NCBI GenBank assembly: GCA_029237695.1
Contig: CM055279.1
Location: 19,719,919 to 19,783,918 of the forward strand
Length of the DNA stretch: 64,000 nt
Direction of reading: 5' to 3'
Origin: Conchocele bisecta
Taxonomy: Eukaryota > Mollusca > Bivalvia > Lucinida > Thyasiridae
Below are positions 1-10,460 of this stretch, piece by piece. Below the pieces are notes generated by a model that saw nothing but the letters and a program-made list of their open reading frames with translations, had not been told where the DNA came from and ran no database searches. Position numbers and translations under genes: made by a program. Each line of letters begins with the position of its first letter. Positions within the stretch are counted from its first letter, which is position 1.

Positions 1-770
1 CCCCGGGGTCACCATTTTAACAACCTTGAAAGAGAATTGTACATCGATCATTCCTACCAAGTTTCGTCGAAATCCGGCTAGCGGTTCATGAGAAGAAGAT
101 TGTTTAAGTATGTATGCTATTTTTATTTTTATCTTGGATTAGTGATGACCTCCATTTTAACAAATCTGAAAAGGCTTCACCCATGGACCATAACTTTTAA
201 GTTTGGCTACCTTGGGCCAAGCGGTTCATGTGAAGAAGAATTTTGAAATCTCTAATAAAAGAACGACCTGTTGACCTTTTGGTGGCCATCTTGGATGACA
301 TAACCATCCGATTTCGACAAAAAATGCACCAGAGTGATCGCCTCGTTGATACCTTCGATTTGATGTATGACATGACCATATTCGGTCAAAAATAAAATTT
401 GACCCCAATTTGACCCCACGGGCCACGCACATTTTTGACCCCGGGGTCACCATTTTAACAACTTTGAAAGAGCATTGTACATCGATCATTTCTACCAAGT
501 TTTGTCGAAATGCGGTTGGCGGTTCTTGAGAAGAATTCTTTTGAATAATGTGTGCTATTTTTAGACGGCGGCCATCTTGAATTAAGTAATTTAACAATTT
601 TGTCATCCCCCTACCTAAGGACCATGAACATAGGCCTATATAGGCCAAATGGCTACCGAGGAGAAGACGTTTGAAAATGTTCACGACGGACGACGGACGA
701 ACGGACAGATTGTGGTAACAATAGCTCACATGAGCTTCGCTCAGGTGAGCTAAAAAGGGCGGAAAATAAT
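1..770. repeat. Dispersed repeat, two partial tandem copies
   Basis: Two related blocks (about 1-420 and 420-760) share the phrase CACCATTTTAACAAC followed by a GTACATCGATCATT segment and a run of GACGGACGG-like units. The second block ends with GAGCTTCGCTCAGGTGAGCT at 732-751. A third copy lies at 44.2-44.7 kb. Repeats ending this way are familiar from bivalve genomes, but that link is from memory. Open frames here, including a 167-codon one on the minus strand, are repeat artefacts. I see no gene. Confidence 0.75.
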
Positions 771-838
771 ATAGATCAGTGTCTACACTGATGCGTGAAA
801 TAGGTTATACAAAGTCTGATAACATAAAGAGATGCATA

Positions 839-1037
839 TGTGGTGAGTAGCTTAAAAAGTCAGCGGGGGGTTTGTTGTTATTGTAGCGTGTGGAAAATCG
901 GCTGCGTGTAATCGTAGAAGGCTGTGATGTTTTGGGGTTTTGATATGGTCCAGATTGAAAGCTAGTCAATGGTGTATTAATAATTCATGTACTTGTTCTG
1001 ATTAAATCACGTATGACCCTAACACGTAGTTGTTACA
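839..1037 (+). repeat. 5' LTR of the Ty3/Gypsy element
   Basis: This 199-bp direct repeat matches 40077-40276 nearly base for base. It begins TG and ends CA, as LTRs do, and is preceded by the duplicated target CATA at 835-838. It should carry the retroelement promoter and polyadenylation signal. I could not place a convincing TATA box. Confidence 0.93.
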
Positions 1038-1056
1038 ATGGTGGCAGCGGTTAATC
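1038..1056 (+). other. Primer-binding-site-like sequence
   Basis: ATGGTGGCAGCGGTTAAT lies directly after the 5' LTR, where Ty3 elements bind the tRNA that primes minus-strand synthesis. The TGGTGGCAGCGG core is typical of animal Ty3 elements. I did not identify the matching tRNA. Confidence 0.6.
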
Positions 1057-1181
1057 TGTTATAGAACTGCCATTGTCGTGTACCGCTACCCACGAATACT
1101 GGTATATTTGGAACCGGCTGTACCAGTGGGAATTGGTCGACTGAACACCACATGTAAATTGTCGGTGATTCGAGGGCCCAT

Positions 1182-1589
1182 GTGTTTGAACGTTATGACT
1201 GTTCACAGAAACTAACTGTGCATTTTGTAATTAAACGTGGTTCATGCGTGACTGTCCTTGTTGCACCAACATTGATTAAAATACATTCGTTAGATTCTTA
1301 TGACATAGTAATTGTAAAAATTGCTTGTGGGATCAATAACTTTACACAATTTGTCAAACGTAACAATGTCAAAGATTTAGTAGCATCTGTGGCAACTGCG
1401 AGATCTGTATTTAACGAATTAGTTGAATTCAAGAAAGCTATTAAGCATTGTTGTCCCAAAGCACTTGTTGGGTTTGTCACAATACATACTCTGTCATTTG
1501 TTAAGTACAGAGATACACGGGTTGGAAAGGAACACTCAAATTATTCAGACCGTGAATTGAGTATTTTCCAGTCAGAAGTAGATGATAAG
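1182..1589 (+). pseudogene. Retroelement 5' ORF, SGNH-hydrolase-like, N-terminal part (split by Element A)
   Basis: This open frame lies between the LTR and gag. The text DIVIVKIACGINNFT resembles the block III region of SGNH/GDSL hydrolases (a Gly-x-Asn-Asp-like site, here GINN). The frame runs intact to the target site at 1585-1589, where Element A inserted. It resumes in the same phase at 19364, where a DGLH motif (the block V Asp-x-x-His pair) appears. A block I Gly-Asp-Ser was not found; the start is uncertain because an upstream frame overlaps it. Extra ORFs encoding esterase-like proteins occur in some LTR elements. The function here is inference. Confidence 0.55.
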
Positions 1590-1836
1590 AGTAGTAGTAA
1601 GGGAGTCAAAATGATACCACTTACCGTGATATCATTTATAACCCTCTACAATACCCCCACCACCCCCGAAAAGCAAAAAAATTGGTTAACGAGGAAAATT
1701 GTCTCCCGACAGCAAATTTATGAATTTTTGGAGAAAATAATTTTGAAAAGAGGGTGTCAAAATGATACCACCTCCAACCAAAAGTTGGTGGTGGTATTGT
1801 AGTCCCAATTATATTGGTAATTGACTTTTGAAAAAA
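1590..1836 (+). repeat. Element A left terminal inverted repeat with terminal hairpin
   Basis: It is the reverse complement of 19117-19358, with few differences. The outer 50-60 bases are nearly self-complementary: GGGAGTCAAAATGATACCAC faces GTGATATCATTTATAACCC across a five-base loop. A second GTCAAAATGATACCACC occurs near 1756. The inner boundary (1831-1836) is a run of A after TTGACTTTTG. Confidence 0.92.
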
Positions 1837-1864
1837 TGGTTATAATAAAATATTATTAGAGAAA

Positions 1865-2242
1865 ATGGATAATACAATACAATTGGAATTGAAAGTTTTT
1901 AATGACTGTGTTGAAGAAGTTTACGAAGCTTACGGGGGTTATGATCCCGTATATAAATTCTATAAAATGAAAACACTAGGCGATATCGAATACATGAAAT
2001 ACCAGCGTAATTTATTACGCTCCGATAAAAACGTTGCATTTACAATATTATACCGGCAATTATGTCAACTATACAAGACGCAAATACAAACATTAATACG
2101 GATAATGCGTATCGGATATAAAACTAAGGTGTATTATATAAAATTGTTAAAACCAAACGATTCATTTACGAACGTACATTTCTACGATATCGCTTATAAA
2201 GATATTGAAAAATTATTATTGAACAGAAAAAAAAACTACTAA
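1865..2242 (+). CDS. Small terminal gene, function unknown (125 aa)
   Basis: This is an intact AT-rich frame right inside the terminal repeat. Relatives occur in B (23910-24243, broken) and C (62136-62501, broken), sharing GDIEYMKYQRNLL and a C-terminal FYDIAYKDI segment. The protein is basic and rich in Tyr, Lys and Leu, with no membrane segment or recognisable domain. The ATG follows the AT-rich tract GGTTATAATAAAATATT, close to the box found upstream of PolB, so early expression is plausible. Conservation in three copies is the main reason to believe it is real. Confidence 0.75.
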   Translation: MDNTIQLELKVFNDCVEEVYEAYGGYDPVYKFYKMKTLGDIEYMKYQRNLLRSDKNVAFTILYRQLCQLYKTQIQTLIRIMRIGYKTKVYYIKLLKPNDSFTNVHFYDIAYKDIEKLLLNRKKNY

Positions 2243-2254
2243 TTAATTTATAGC

Positions 2255-2428
2255 CGAGTGTGTTTTCCTTATCGAAGGTATGTAAACGGGCTATCTGGAA
2301 TTATTTTTCATCAACCTCGAGCGGTCTTATAGGAACGCCGTTGTCATACTTTGAGTGTATTTTTCCTTATCGATGGTATGTAAACTGGCAATCCTCGAGC
2401 GGTCGGACAGGAACGCCGTTGTCATGCA
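2255..2428. repeat. Two-copy tandem repeat
   Basis: Two units (about 2255-2350 and 2351-2428) share TTTTCCTTATCGA, GGTATGTAAAC and CCTCGAGCGGTC, then AGGAACGCCGTTGTCAT. The second unit is shorter. It is present only in Element A; I see no coding capacity. Confidence 0.7.
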
Positions 2429-2480
2429 GTTGTTTACCATAGCGACCACATTTATAGGGATAGAAATAAAAAATGTTTTA

Positions 2481-2552
2481 GCTCCCGTCGAAACTCGAAC
2501 TCACGACCCATGTCTCTATAGAGTGTCGCCTTAACCACACGACCACGAAGGC
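2481..2552 (-). tRNA. Degenerate tRNA-like sequence
   Basis: Read on the minus strand, the acceptor arms GCCTTCG and CGGGAGC pair at six of seven positions (two by G-T), the D stem GTCG/CGAC is perfect around TGTGGTTAAGG, and a T loop TTCGAGT is present. The anticodon region is about three bases short and CTCTATAGAG folds on itself, leaving no normal anticodon loop. It is more likely a pseudo-tRNA or tRNA-derived fragment than a working gene. No equivalent was seen in B or C. Confidence 0.45.
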
Positions 2553-2989
2553 TGTTATGATAAACACAACCTAGTGTTGTACAATTATCGATTTACACAG
2601 GCGGTGTGTGCACAGGTTATTTATAAACACTTAGAGAGGTTAACGAATTTACGGGATGGTTCATTATTTCATTAATTTTATAATTAATTTTATAATTTTC
2701 TTTAAATTAATTATAAAATTATTAATAACTTAAAGCTGAACATCCCCTATAATTACATTAGAAAACATAATAATTAATTAATATAAGAAAACAAATAAAA
2801 CACAACTATTTTCACCAACAAAGTCAGAGCTGGCGCGGGTTCGGGTCTCGGTGGGACCTAAAACTTTTTTTCCTTTTTTTTTTCTTTTTAAATTGTTAAT
2901 AATTTTCCTAAAATTAATTAATAAATTGTTTACTGCACAAATATAATTAATTTTATAATTAATTTAAAGGAAATTATAAAATTAATTAT
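2553..2989. other. AT-rich non-coding segment with a conserved box
   Basis: There is no gene. At 2619-2662, on the minus strand, lies the box GAACCATCCCG...AAATTCGT...AACCTCTCTAAG ending in TTTATAAATAA, which recurs in B and C. Near 2829-2860 there is a fragment resembling the T arm and acceptor of a tRNA (GCGGGTTCGGGTCTCG, GGGACC). The rest is runs of A and T with AATTAATTTTATAATT motifs. Confidence 0.55.
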
Positions 2990-3603
2990 TTAATAAAAAT
3001 ATTTATTTCCTCCGACTTTATCTCCAAGTTTTACCCTAAATTTATACCAATCAGTACACTCAAGCTTGGGCATGGTGGCGCGTGCTTTGATTCTAATATC
3101 ATTTTTTAATTTTTCATATCTCCCCATTTCTTCCACTACGGATTCAAACTCTAAATTTGATATTTTCTTATCGGCCAACGCTTTGGACACTATAACGTCG
3201 ATGCTATTTTTCTTAGACCTTAGGTGGGAGTTTTCCACCCGACGCCCTAATTACCATAAAAAGTATTCCAGATAAAACGTAATTCCACTCACAAAACCCC
3301 TGCAAGTGGAACAGTTACAATTGTAGATAGCGTTGCAGCAGTTCCCGCACCACTCATTACAGATAAACTTGCCAGAACCGTACTAGATGCTTCAGCTATA
3401 TTCGCTGCGCGCTTATATTTTTTAGCGTGTCTTTTTCTATTTCTATATTCTCTAACTAAAATATCCTGCATAGCGACGATATTATTCAACCTAAAATCTG
3501 AACTTCTTTCGTTAATTGTACACAGTGTTGATGGAGTGGTATTGACAATTGGATACCGTGTTGATGGAGTGGTATTGACAATTGGAAGCGGTGATTCGTT
3601 CAT
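2990..3603 (-). pseudogene. Small two-helix membrane protein, broken copy
   Basis: This matches the C copy at 60642-61235: a basic RNRKRHAKKYKR stretch, a hydrophobic segment around VLASLSVMSGAGTAAT, a second around VTVPLAGVL, then a C-terminal SKKNSIDVIVSKAL...SVVEEMGRY helical region. Here a small deletion and frameshift between 3238 and 3289 removed the linker. The N-terminus has a 13-residue direct duplication (PIVNTTPST units). The ATG at 3603 was chosen because the C copy starts at the same MNES. Confidence 0.7.
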
Positions 3604-3623
3604 GATTTTCAATATATTAGTAT

Positions 3624-5586
3624 TTACAAATTAAGTTCAATTAACAATGAGACAATAGTGGAAGAACTCTCTGGGTCACCGATTTTCGTAACAAAGTTAA
3701 TAACACTACATTGGGAAAGTCTAATTCGATCATAACCGGCGAACGAAACCACCGTCGAACTATCTCCAGCGATTTTAGTGACTCCAACCCCCCGTTCTTC
3801 CCCATCTACTACAATATTTATCGTGACCGCGCCCACAGGTTTACCACTAGCATTAACCGAGCAGACCGCCATTCGGATAACTGTACCTGTAGTTGTCATG
3901 GCGTATCCCCCACATTTATTACTCGCTTTGGCACCGAACGAATATTCATAGTGCCCCTCAACCAATGGGCCCCGCTTCTCAGCCCAAACTGTTATGGCAC
4001 GTTTTGGCGTTTTCATTGTTTGCACCAATCCGGTAAGCCCCTCGATAGATATATGGGCCTCAGTACGAATCTTATAAGAGGCCTCCTCAAGAGCTTTGGT
4101 CGTGGCTATACGATCATGTTTCAGTTTATCGAAACTTCGGTTATCTTTTTCCATCTAGTTCGGTAAGTGCCGCTTCTCTGCTGAGAGCCTATAAGCCAAG
4201 CATCATAAGCCTCCGTAATGGTCGCCTGGCCTTCTAGGGCTTTCTTAAACACCCGACCCGGGCCTCTGAAATTCGGTTATTTTCCCGTCTATTCGCAACC
4301 GCCGCTTCTCTATGAGAGCCTCTGAGCAACAACCTCATAAGTCTTCGCAAAGGGCGCTGTGGTCTTCTCGGGCTTTCTCAATACCATTCGGACCCCGTCA
4401 ACACCCAACCGGCCTGAAATTCATTATTTTTCCGTCTTTCGCAACCGCCGCTCCTCTGATGAGAGTCCTGAGCAACAACCCCTAAACCTCCTAATGTCCT
4501 GGTGGTCTTCTCGGGCTTTTCAATCCCGTTCGGACCCCTCAACCCCAACCGGGCCTCCTTTCGAAATTCGGTTATTTTTTCGTCTGGTTCAGTAAGTGCC
4601 GCTTCTCTGTTGAGAGAGTCCTCTGAGCGCAACGCCCCATAAGCCTCCGCAATGGCCTCCTTGTGGTCTTCTCGGACCCCCTCAACCCCAGACCGGGCCT
4701 CTTTTTGAAATTCGGTTATTTTCCCGTCTAGTTCAGCAAGTGTCGCTTCTCTGCTGAGAGAGTCCTCTAAGCGCAACGCATCATAAGCCTCCGCAATGGC
4801 CTCCGCAAGGTTCACCTGGTGGTCTTCTCGGACTTTATCAATACCCGACCTGGTCTCTTTTCGAAATTTGGTTATATTTTTGTCTAGTTCAGTAAGTGCC
4901 GCTTCTCTGATGAGAGAGCCCTCTAAGCGCAACGCATCATAAGCCTCTGTAAGGTCCGCCTGGTGGTCTTCTCTGGCTTTCTCAATACCCGACCTGGCCT
5001 CTTTTTGAAATTTGGTTATTTTTTTGTCTAGTTCGGTAAGTGCCGCTTCTCTGATGAGAGAGTCCTCTAAGCGCAACGTATCATAACCCTCCATAAGGTC
5101 CGCCTGGTGGTCTTCTCGGACTTTATCAATATCCGACCTGGTCTCTTTTCGAAATTTTGTTATTTTCCCGTCAAGTTCGGTAAGTGTCGCTTCACTGATG
5201 AGAGAGTCCTTTAAGCGCAACGCATCATAGGCCTCCGTAAGGTCCGCCTGGTGGTCTTCTCGGACTTTATCAATCCCCAACCGGGCCTCTTTTTGAAATT
5301 CGGTTATTTTTTCACCTAGTTCGTTTAGTTCCGTATGCGTTTCTTCACGACTTTGTGTATTCACAGCCAGGGCATATTCTCTAAGTTGTGATAGTAGACT
5401 CTTGTGAATCTCGTCCGTGGCCACCGATATAGTTCTATTGATCAAGGCCTTTGTTTTTTGGGTAGTTAAAAAGTCGCCCTCAGTCGGGATGAATCCCCCT
5501 TCTACCGGTTCCAAATTCTTTGAATTTATATTTGTCACCCAATCCCGATTGGAATTGGAAGAACTACCTGGTCCGTATATACTCAT
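3624..5586 (-). pseudogene. Fibre-like protein: coiled-coil shaft and globular head, broken
   Basis: The N-terminal section (MSIYGPGSSS start at 5586) leads into about eight repeats of some 48 residues (144 bp), with charged heptad-like text such as EDHQADLTEAYDALRLEDSL. This predicts a long coiled-coil shaft. The last 130 residues (from about 4030) form a beta-rich, Gly-rich head with GPLVEGHYEYSFGAKAS and INFVTKIG, which suits a trimeric spike or fibre for cell attachment. That role is inference from architecture. Frameshifts between 4154 and 4378 break the frame in the most decayed shaft repeats. The head is also present in B and C. Confidence 0.75.
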
Positions 5587-5660
5587 TTTCAATAATGTTG
5601 ATAATATATATTACGAACATGAGTTTATTTCTAATTAATTTTAAACAATTATAAAATTAA

Positions 5661-6358
5661 TTAATTGGAAATTTCGAGAACGACCGAAATCGGGAAATCG
5701 TTTTTCAACTTTCTCGCTTGATCATCGAGAACAGAGACCGTAAATTCGTGGATGTGTCCCGTTTCCAAAACTTTCATCTCGGTGTGTGGGAAGTCTAAGG
5801 TCACAGTCTCACCAAAGAAATAGTCGCTGGCGGGCACGGTTTTCAGTAATGTGCTGGGAGTGCCGTCTACCGTGTTGTACGATGTGTTCACCCGATCCAG
5901 GTGCACCCCGAGAGTTTTTGTGAAGGCAAAGTTTACTGGGGTCATCCCCGTGATCGACCCCACAACAAACCGTTCACCCTCGTCGTAAGGGGGTGAACGG
6001 TTTAATCTTAACATTGAGGCCAAACCCGGGGTGATATCTATTTTTTTATAAACGTACAATGTCGCAAGACCCGTGGCTTTTTCGATTTCGAGAGCGGCTA
6101 AACCAGGAATCATCGCCGCCATTAAAGCTTGGAGATCTCCGAAACCCCAAAGGCCAGGACGTAATGTGGCAGTTGAATGATAGGATCGTCTAAATCTAAA
6201 GGATCTACGACTCTGATTCTCTCGTACGTTTTGATGTTTTTCCACCCGACCGTGAACGTGATTGATCTGAGGCCTACCCGGCGTTTTCCGCAACAGTTAT
6301 CGATTGACTTTTGAAGTTCACAACTCTCTTTTTGAACATTAGTGATAGTAGCAAACAT
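5661..6358 (-). pseudogene. Probable virion protein with MFATITNVQ start, broken
   Basis: A protein of about 230 residues: SIDNCCGKRRVGLRSITF near the N-terminus, a variable middle, then TLGVHLDRVNTSYNTVDGTP and a beta-rich C-terminus ending FPISVVLEISN. One frameshift lies around 6170-6220. I remember related proteins beside capsid genes in invertebrate Polinton-like elements, so a minor capsid or penton-type role is possible but unproven. It starts only 14 bp from the divergent gene at 6373. Confidence 0.7.
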
Positions 6359-6372
6359 AATAATATCTTTCA

Positions 6373-7815
6373 ATGGATACCAAAGCATTTAGCTTTAATT
6401 CTAATGCAAAGTACGCGGTCGGTGGTAAATACACGCAAAAAGACGTTGTTAACCGCCTTGTACACCCAACCGTAACGGTTAGACCGGACAGTGGCTTTGC
6501 CACCAATTTCCCTAACATCTTTGAACAATATAGGCTGCCCAAGATTACTACGATGGAGGCGGTAAACTGGTGGAAAGCAACACCGATGCAGTTTTGGCAG
6601 AACCAAATAAATTTCGCTGTATGGTGCGCAACAGCCGGGTGTGGAGTTTCACATAAAGACCATCTGACATCCAAGAATGTCATGCTCCGAAGTATCTACA
6701 ACTTTCACGCGTATTATACTATTAGGAGGATTCTCAAAGAACTAGGTATTTCACTACCTCAAGACGACGCCTGGGATCCCATTTCCAACGCATACGACCG
6801 TATAGCGTTTGAAAGACTGTGTAGCGAATTTAACGTTTCAAAAGACGCGGACTGGAGACAGAAAGCATTTCCTACCAGCACCGGCCTCGGGGACGTTCTC
6901 ATTCGGGGCCAGTCCGGGAATTGGACTCAGACTGATTTCAGACACGATCACTCCGGTGACCACATCGTCAGTCGGAACGCCGGGAATTTTGACCCCGCGA
7001 CTATGACTTTCGGGCCGGAAGTGTCTGGAGGTCGGCACTGTGGCGTGTTTTCTTGTAAAATAAAAATGTTACCCTCCGAAACGGGCTCACGTCGATTACA
7101 TACAGCAGGCTGCTGAGGTTCAGAACACGTGGGGTACATTTATGTTAGATAAGGGTCTAGGGTTCACGCAGGCCGGGGTTACTCGCGTCAACGACTCCAT
7201 TCGCACGTACGTCTGGGCCATCCTCGGCGCACAGAAGCAAACTCGCAGTTCTATACTGGGCACGGGAACAGCGTTTGATGCACAAAACAATTCTTGGCAC
7301 TTGTAGAGGACGCCATCTCAGCTAGGGTGGACCTGGAGAAGGCGATCCAGAATTATCAAGACGTTTTGCAGAATGCCAGCACTCCATTAGACTATGTATT
7401 TGGAATAGGTCTTTATATGGCGCCGAGCAATATGATACTACGAGACGACCCGGTTGACGGTTACAATAATCAGATCGTAATCGCCACCGCCAATCAAAAA
7501 ATCGGCCACAACGGTAACGTGAACACGGATATCATCAAGCGCACCCCCAACATGATCGGGCGCGGAGTTGTAAGTGGAACCGATTTCATAAAACCCCCAA
7601 AACACAAAATGGATACACCTCTCTCAACACAATCGAACCCAGTACCCCCAATTCGTAAATCGGATGCACCATCGAGTTCCCCCAATCCAATCATCAACAA
7701 TGTTGGAACAGGAGCGGAAACACCAATCGAGATTGGAAGCACAACACACGAGGAGGAGAAATTAGGGCTTGTCGTCGCCCTCGTGGCGATCGGATTATTT
7801 ACGCTTTGGTTTTAG
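6373..7815 (+). pseudogene. Probable virion protein with MDTKAFSF start and C-terminal membrane anchor, broken
   Basis: A protein of about 480 residues. It has a conserved N-terminus (NAKYAVGGKYTQKDVVNRLV), a cysteine-containing FAVWCATAGCGVS segment, a variable middle (about 6865-7030), a conserved helical block (NDSIRTYVWAILGAQKQT) and a conserved FGIGLYMAPSNMIL. It ends in a Pro/Ser-rich linker and one hydrophobic anchor, LGLVVALVAIGLFTLW. Frameshifts near 7060 and 7285 break the frame. The anchor suggests a membrane- or envelope-linked structural protein. Its last 21 bases overlap the convergent gene at 7795. Confidence 0.72.
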
Positions 7816-9090
7816 GAACTCTCTGGCGAAGAATTGTAGGAGACCGGCGATTGCCACGATTAAAGCCCAGGTATTTTTGGCTAGCCATCCGGCCGTTTTT
7901 GATAATATAGATAGCAAGTAAGAAACGATACTTCCGATCAGTCCAGGTAATGCGGCAGCCGCCTTTTCGGCTAATTTAGCCAGAAGACTGGCGAGGGCTT
8001 TTAGTTGTTTTTTACCCACTCCTTGGCTCCGCCGGATGGCGCGGGTGGTGGTGTGGGTGCTGGCGCGGGTGGTGGCGCCGCACCACCAGTGAAAGCTAGA
8101 ACTATGGTCGATATAGTCATGCCGATAGCAACGAGGATGCTTGCTATCGTGACAGCCTGCTCTCTGAACAGAGTGCGAAGACGCTCACCGAGTGTCGTCT
8201 CCTCGTGCAGGACCCTCGAGATTGTTTGCCGGATCCGACTTATTTGGGTGCGGAGAGCCTCACGGTTAGTCGATGCAGCCTGCAAGCGAGCTTCTATTTC
8301 ATCCCGCAACGACCGCAGGCGTTCGGTGATCCGCTCGGTAGATTCTCTATCGCCACCCGCTTCCTCCAGTTTTCTTTCTTCTAGCGCGATATGTTCATCC
8401 AGCGACGAGAGTTTGGCGAGGTTAAGGACCAGTTCGCCCCGGACCGTTTGCATAACCTTATCGAGGCCCGGAGTTCGCGAAGAGGTAACGGTGGGTCATC
8501 CTTGAGTATTTCGTTTTCGCTGAACGTGGTCTCCATCGTGTTAATAGCGTCGGTGGCTACTCGAGGGACCTCGCTGAACTCAATCGTTTCTATCGCGGAG
8601 GCCGTTTTCGCCATCGTTTCGTCGGTAGACTGTAGGGCCTCTACAGCGCGGGGCGGCATAATTATTTTACCCCTCTTCCAATCTGGGAATCCGAGTTCGT
8701 TCCTTATGAGTTGGCCACCGCCCGGGTTTCATGCAATGGTGCTCAGTGCTAGGGGTTTACCGGTCATCGTGTTGACGATCGGGAGATTTGATGCTGCGTT
8801 TAGTCGCAATCTACCGTTCAGATCAAATTTGAACTTGGAGTAGTCGCGACCGACAGATGGGACCAGACCTTTTTCTGCCAAACTGTTGTAGTAGTCGTCT
8901 ACAGCTCCCTCGAGTAATTCCCGACTTTGACTTTGGTAGCGCCACCTAATTCCCCCGATTGCGATTGTATTGGAACTGGAGGCTGTATCAAGGGTGTTTC
9001 GTTATCGTTATCATCATCTATGTCATCATGGTCCTCATCGACGTAATCGTCTCTGTCGATTTCATCCATTTCAATATAGTAATCAGCCAT
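7795..9090 (-). pseudogene. Membrane-active-type structural protein, broken
   Basis: The gene is split over four frames. It has an acidic N-terminus rich in Asp, a central long coiled coil (around RESTERITERLRSLRDEIEA), a hydrophobic segment VTIASILVAIGMTIST, a Pro/Ala hinge, and a C-terminus with an amphipathic and two hydrophobic helices (KAAAALPGLIGSIVSYLL, WALIVAIAGLLQFF) ending in a basic tail. The most complete copy is in B (32894-34197). The design suggests a protein that disturbs membranes during entry or anchors the capsid; this is inference. Confidence 0.72.
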
Positions 9091-9163
9091 ATTTATAATT
9101 TTCTTAAAATTAATTATGTATTAAAGACAAAACCATACGGGTTTAATATAGATTCACTAAATT
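9091..9163. promoter_or_regulatory. Divergent promoter region between coiled-coil protein and capsid genes
   Basis: This 73-bp AT-rich gap separates two divergent start codons. It contains TATTTATAATTTTC next to the minus-strand gene and GGGTTTAATATAG before the capsid gene. The same layout is kept in B (32839-32893) and C (55496-55549), so a shared late promoter is likely. Confidence 0.5.
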
Positions 9164-10460
9164 ATGTCTTCGAGTCAATACGGTCGCAAACTCAATCCAT
9201 ACCGCAGACTGCGGGAGCCCCTCGGGTGCAAAAGGCGTAAGACAGAGTGTCGTTATTACGAACAACCCATCGACGATCGACCAGAACCAGCAGCTCTTGG
9301 TCCGCTTCCCCAACCTCGGAGCTAACGACGGCATTGTGCCGGGGACTGTTCGCCTCGCTTTCATTATTTCGCTGACGTCGACGGACGAGAACCGAACCGT
9401 CGTTCAGAACCTGGGTCGCGCCATAGTCAAGAAGACCATGATAAAGATTTCTGGTAATGAGGTGATGTCGATCGATGACAGTGACGTCTACCATTGTTAC
9501 CAGGACCTATTGAAGACGGCGCAAGAGCGCGAAAACGCTGTCTATCAGGGTATTGACACCAGCAAAAATAAGAACGTAACCAAACTAAGAATCGGGGCTG
9601 GTAACAAGGCAGATAACAACGCGAGCGACAACGCGGTCGCGGGCGCTTACGGTAACCGCTTCTACATCCCGCTCGACTTTGAGTTGCTGGAGAGTCACAT
9701 GCCCTACTATCAGAGTGCTTTGGCTGACCGCCTCGAATACGAACTAACGTTCAACGACTACGGCCGAGTTCTCATAGCCACCGACATGTTATCGACGTAT
9801 ACGATCGACAATGTTTCGCTGGAGTACGACATTGTCACGATGCCCGAACTCGCGCGATTGATCAGAACCCAGTACGCCGGGCGCGTTGCCATACTTTACG
9901 ACCGAGTTCTTCGCCATCGCAAGATGACGAAAGACAAAGGCGACACATTGTGGAATATTAATGTCAACGTACCCGCCCGCTCGATGAAAGGTATACTGAT
10001 GTTATTCGAGGATGCTCGGTTCGCGTTCGGTGCTAGAAAAACCGACAAATTCTATAACCCCAAAATAACGAAGGTAGAGGTGACGATCGAGGGAGTACCC
10101 AATCAACTCTACAGCGCTGGTCTTCGCGCGCACCAGCAGTGGGACGAAGTAAGAAAGCAGTTTGCTGCCGGCTCTAAGCGCTCTCCGGAGGTTGCAGCAG
10201 TTGCCAAAGACCTGCATCTCTCGGCCGTCTCCCTCGCGCAGTTCCTGAATACCAAATACGCGTTATGGTTAGACATGCGAGCCAGCGACGACGACCAAAT
10301 ACACGGCAGCGAACGCCAAGTTGAGAACGCTAGTGAGGGTGTGACGATCCAGATAACCAAAGAGGCGGATGGAGCTGGCACATTGAACGTGTACTTATAT
10401 ATAATTACAGACGCACAACTCAACATCGAAGATGGTCGATACGTCTCAGCACTCTACTGA
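9164..10460 (+). pseudogene. Candidate major capsid protein, one frameshift
   Basis: A protein of about 431 residues starting MSSSQYGRKLNPYRRLREP. Conserved blocks include FYIPLDFELLESHMPYYQSA, ELTFNDYGRV, VNVPARSMKGILMLF and the C-terminal DAQLNIEDGRYVSALY. It is beta-rich with no membrane segment, and its 3' end overlaps the packaging ATPase gene by 29 bp. Capsid plus ATPase is the standard pairing in double-jelly-roll DNA viruses, so this is the best capsid candidate. I cannot confirm the fold from sequence alone. One inserted base near codon 22 (about 9228) breaks the frame; the rest (9297-10460) is open. Confidence 0.75.

Noticed and set aside
226..729. 167-codon minus-strand frame
   Set aside because: It lies wholly within the dispersed repeat and is broken in the third copy at 44.2-44.7 kb.
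2829..2860. Second tRNA gene in Element A
   Set aside because: Only T-arm and acceptor-like text is visible, with no D or anticodon arm.
8005..8843. Long plus-strand frames opposite the coiled-coil protein gene of Element A
   Set aside because: They are antisense to the conserved minus-strand gene; only the minus-strand protein is shared with B and C.
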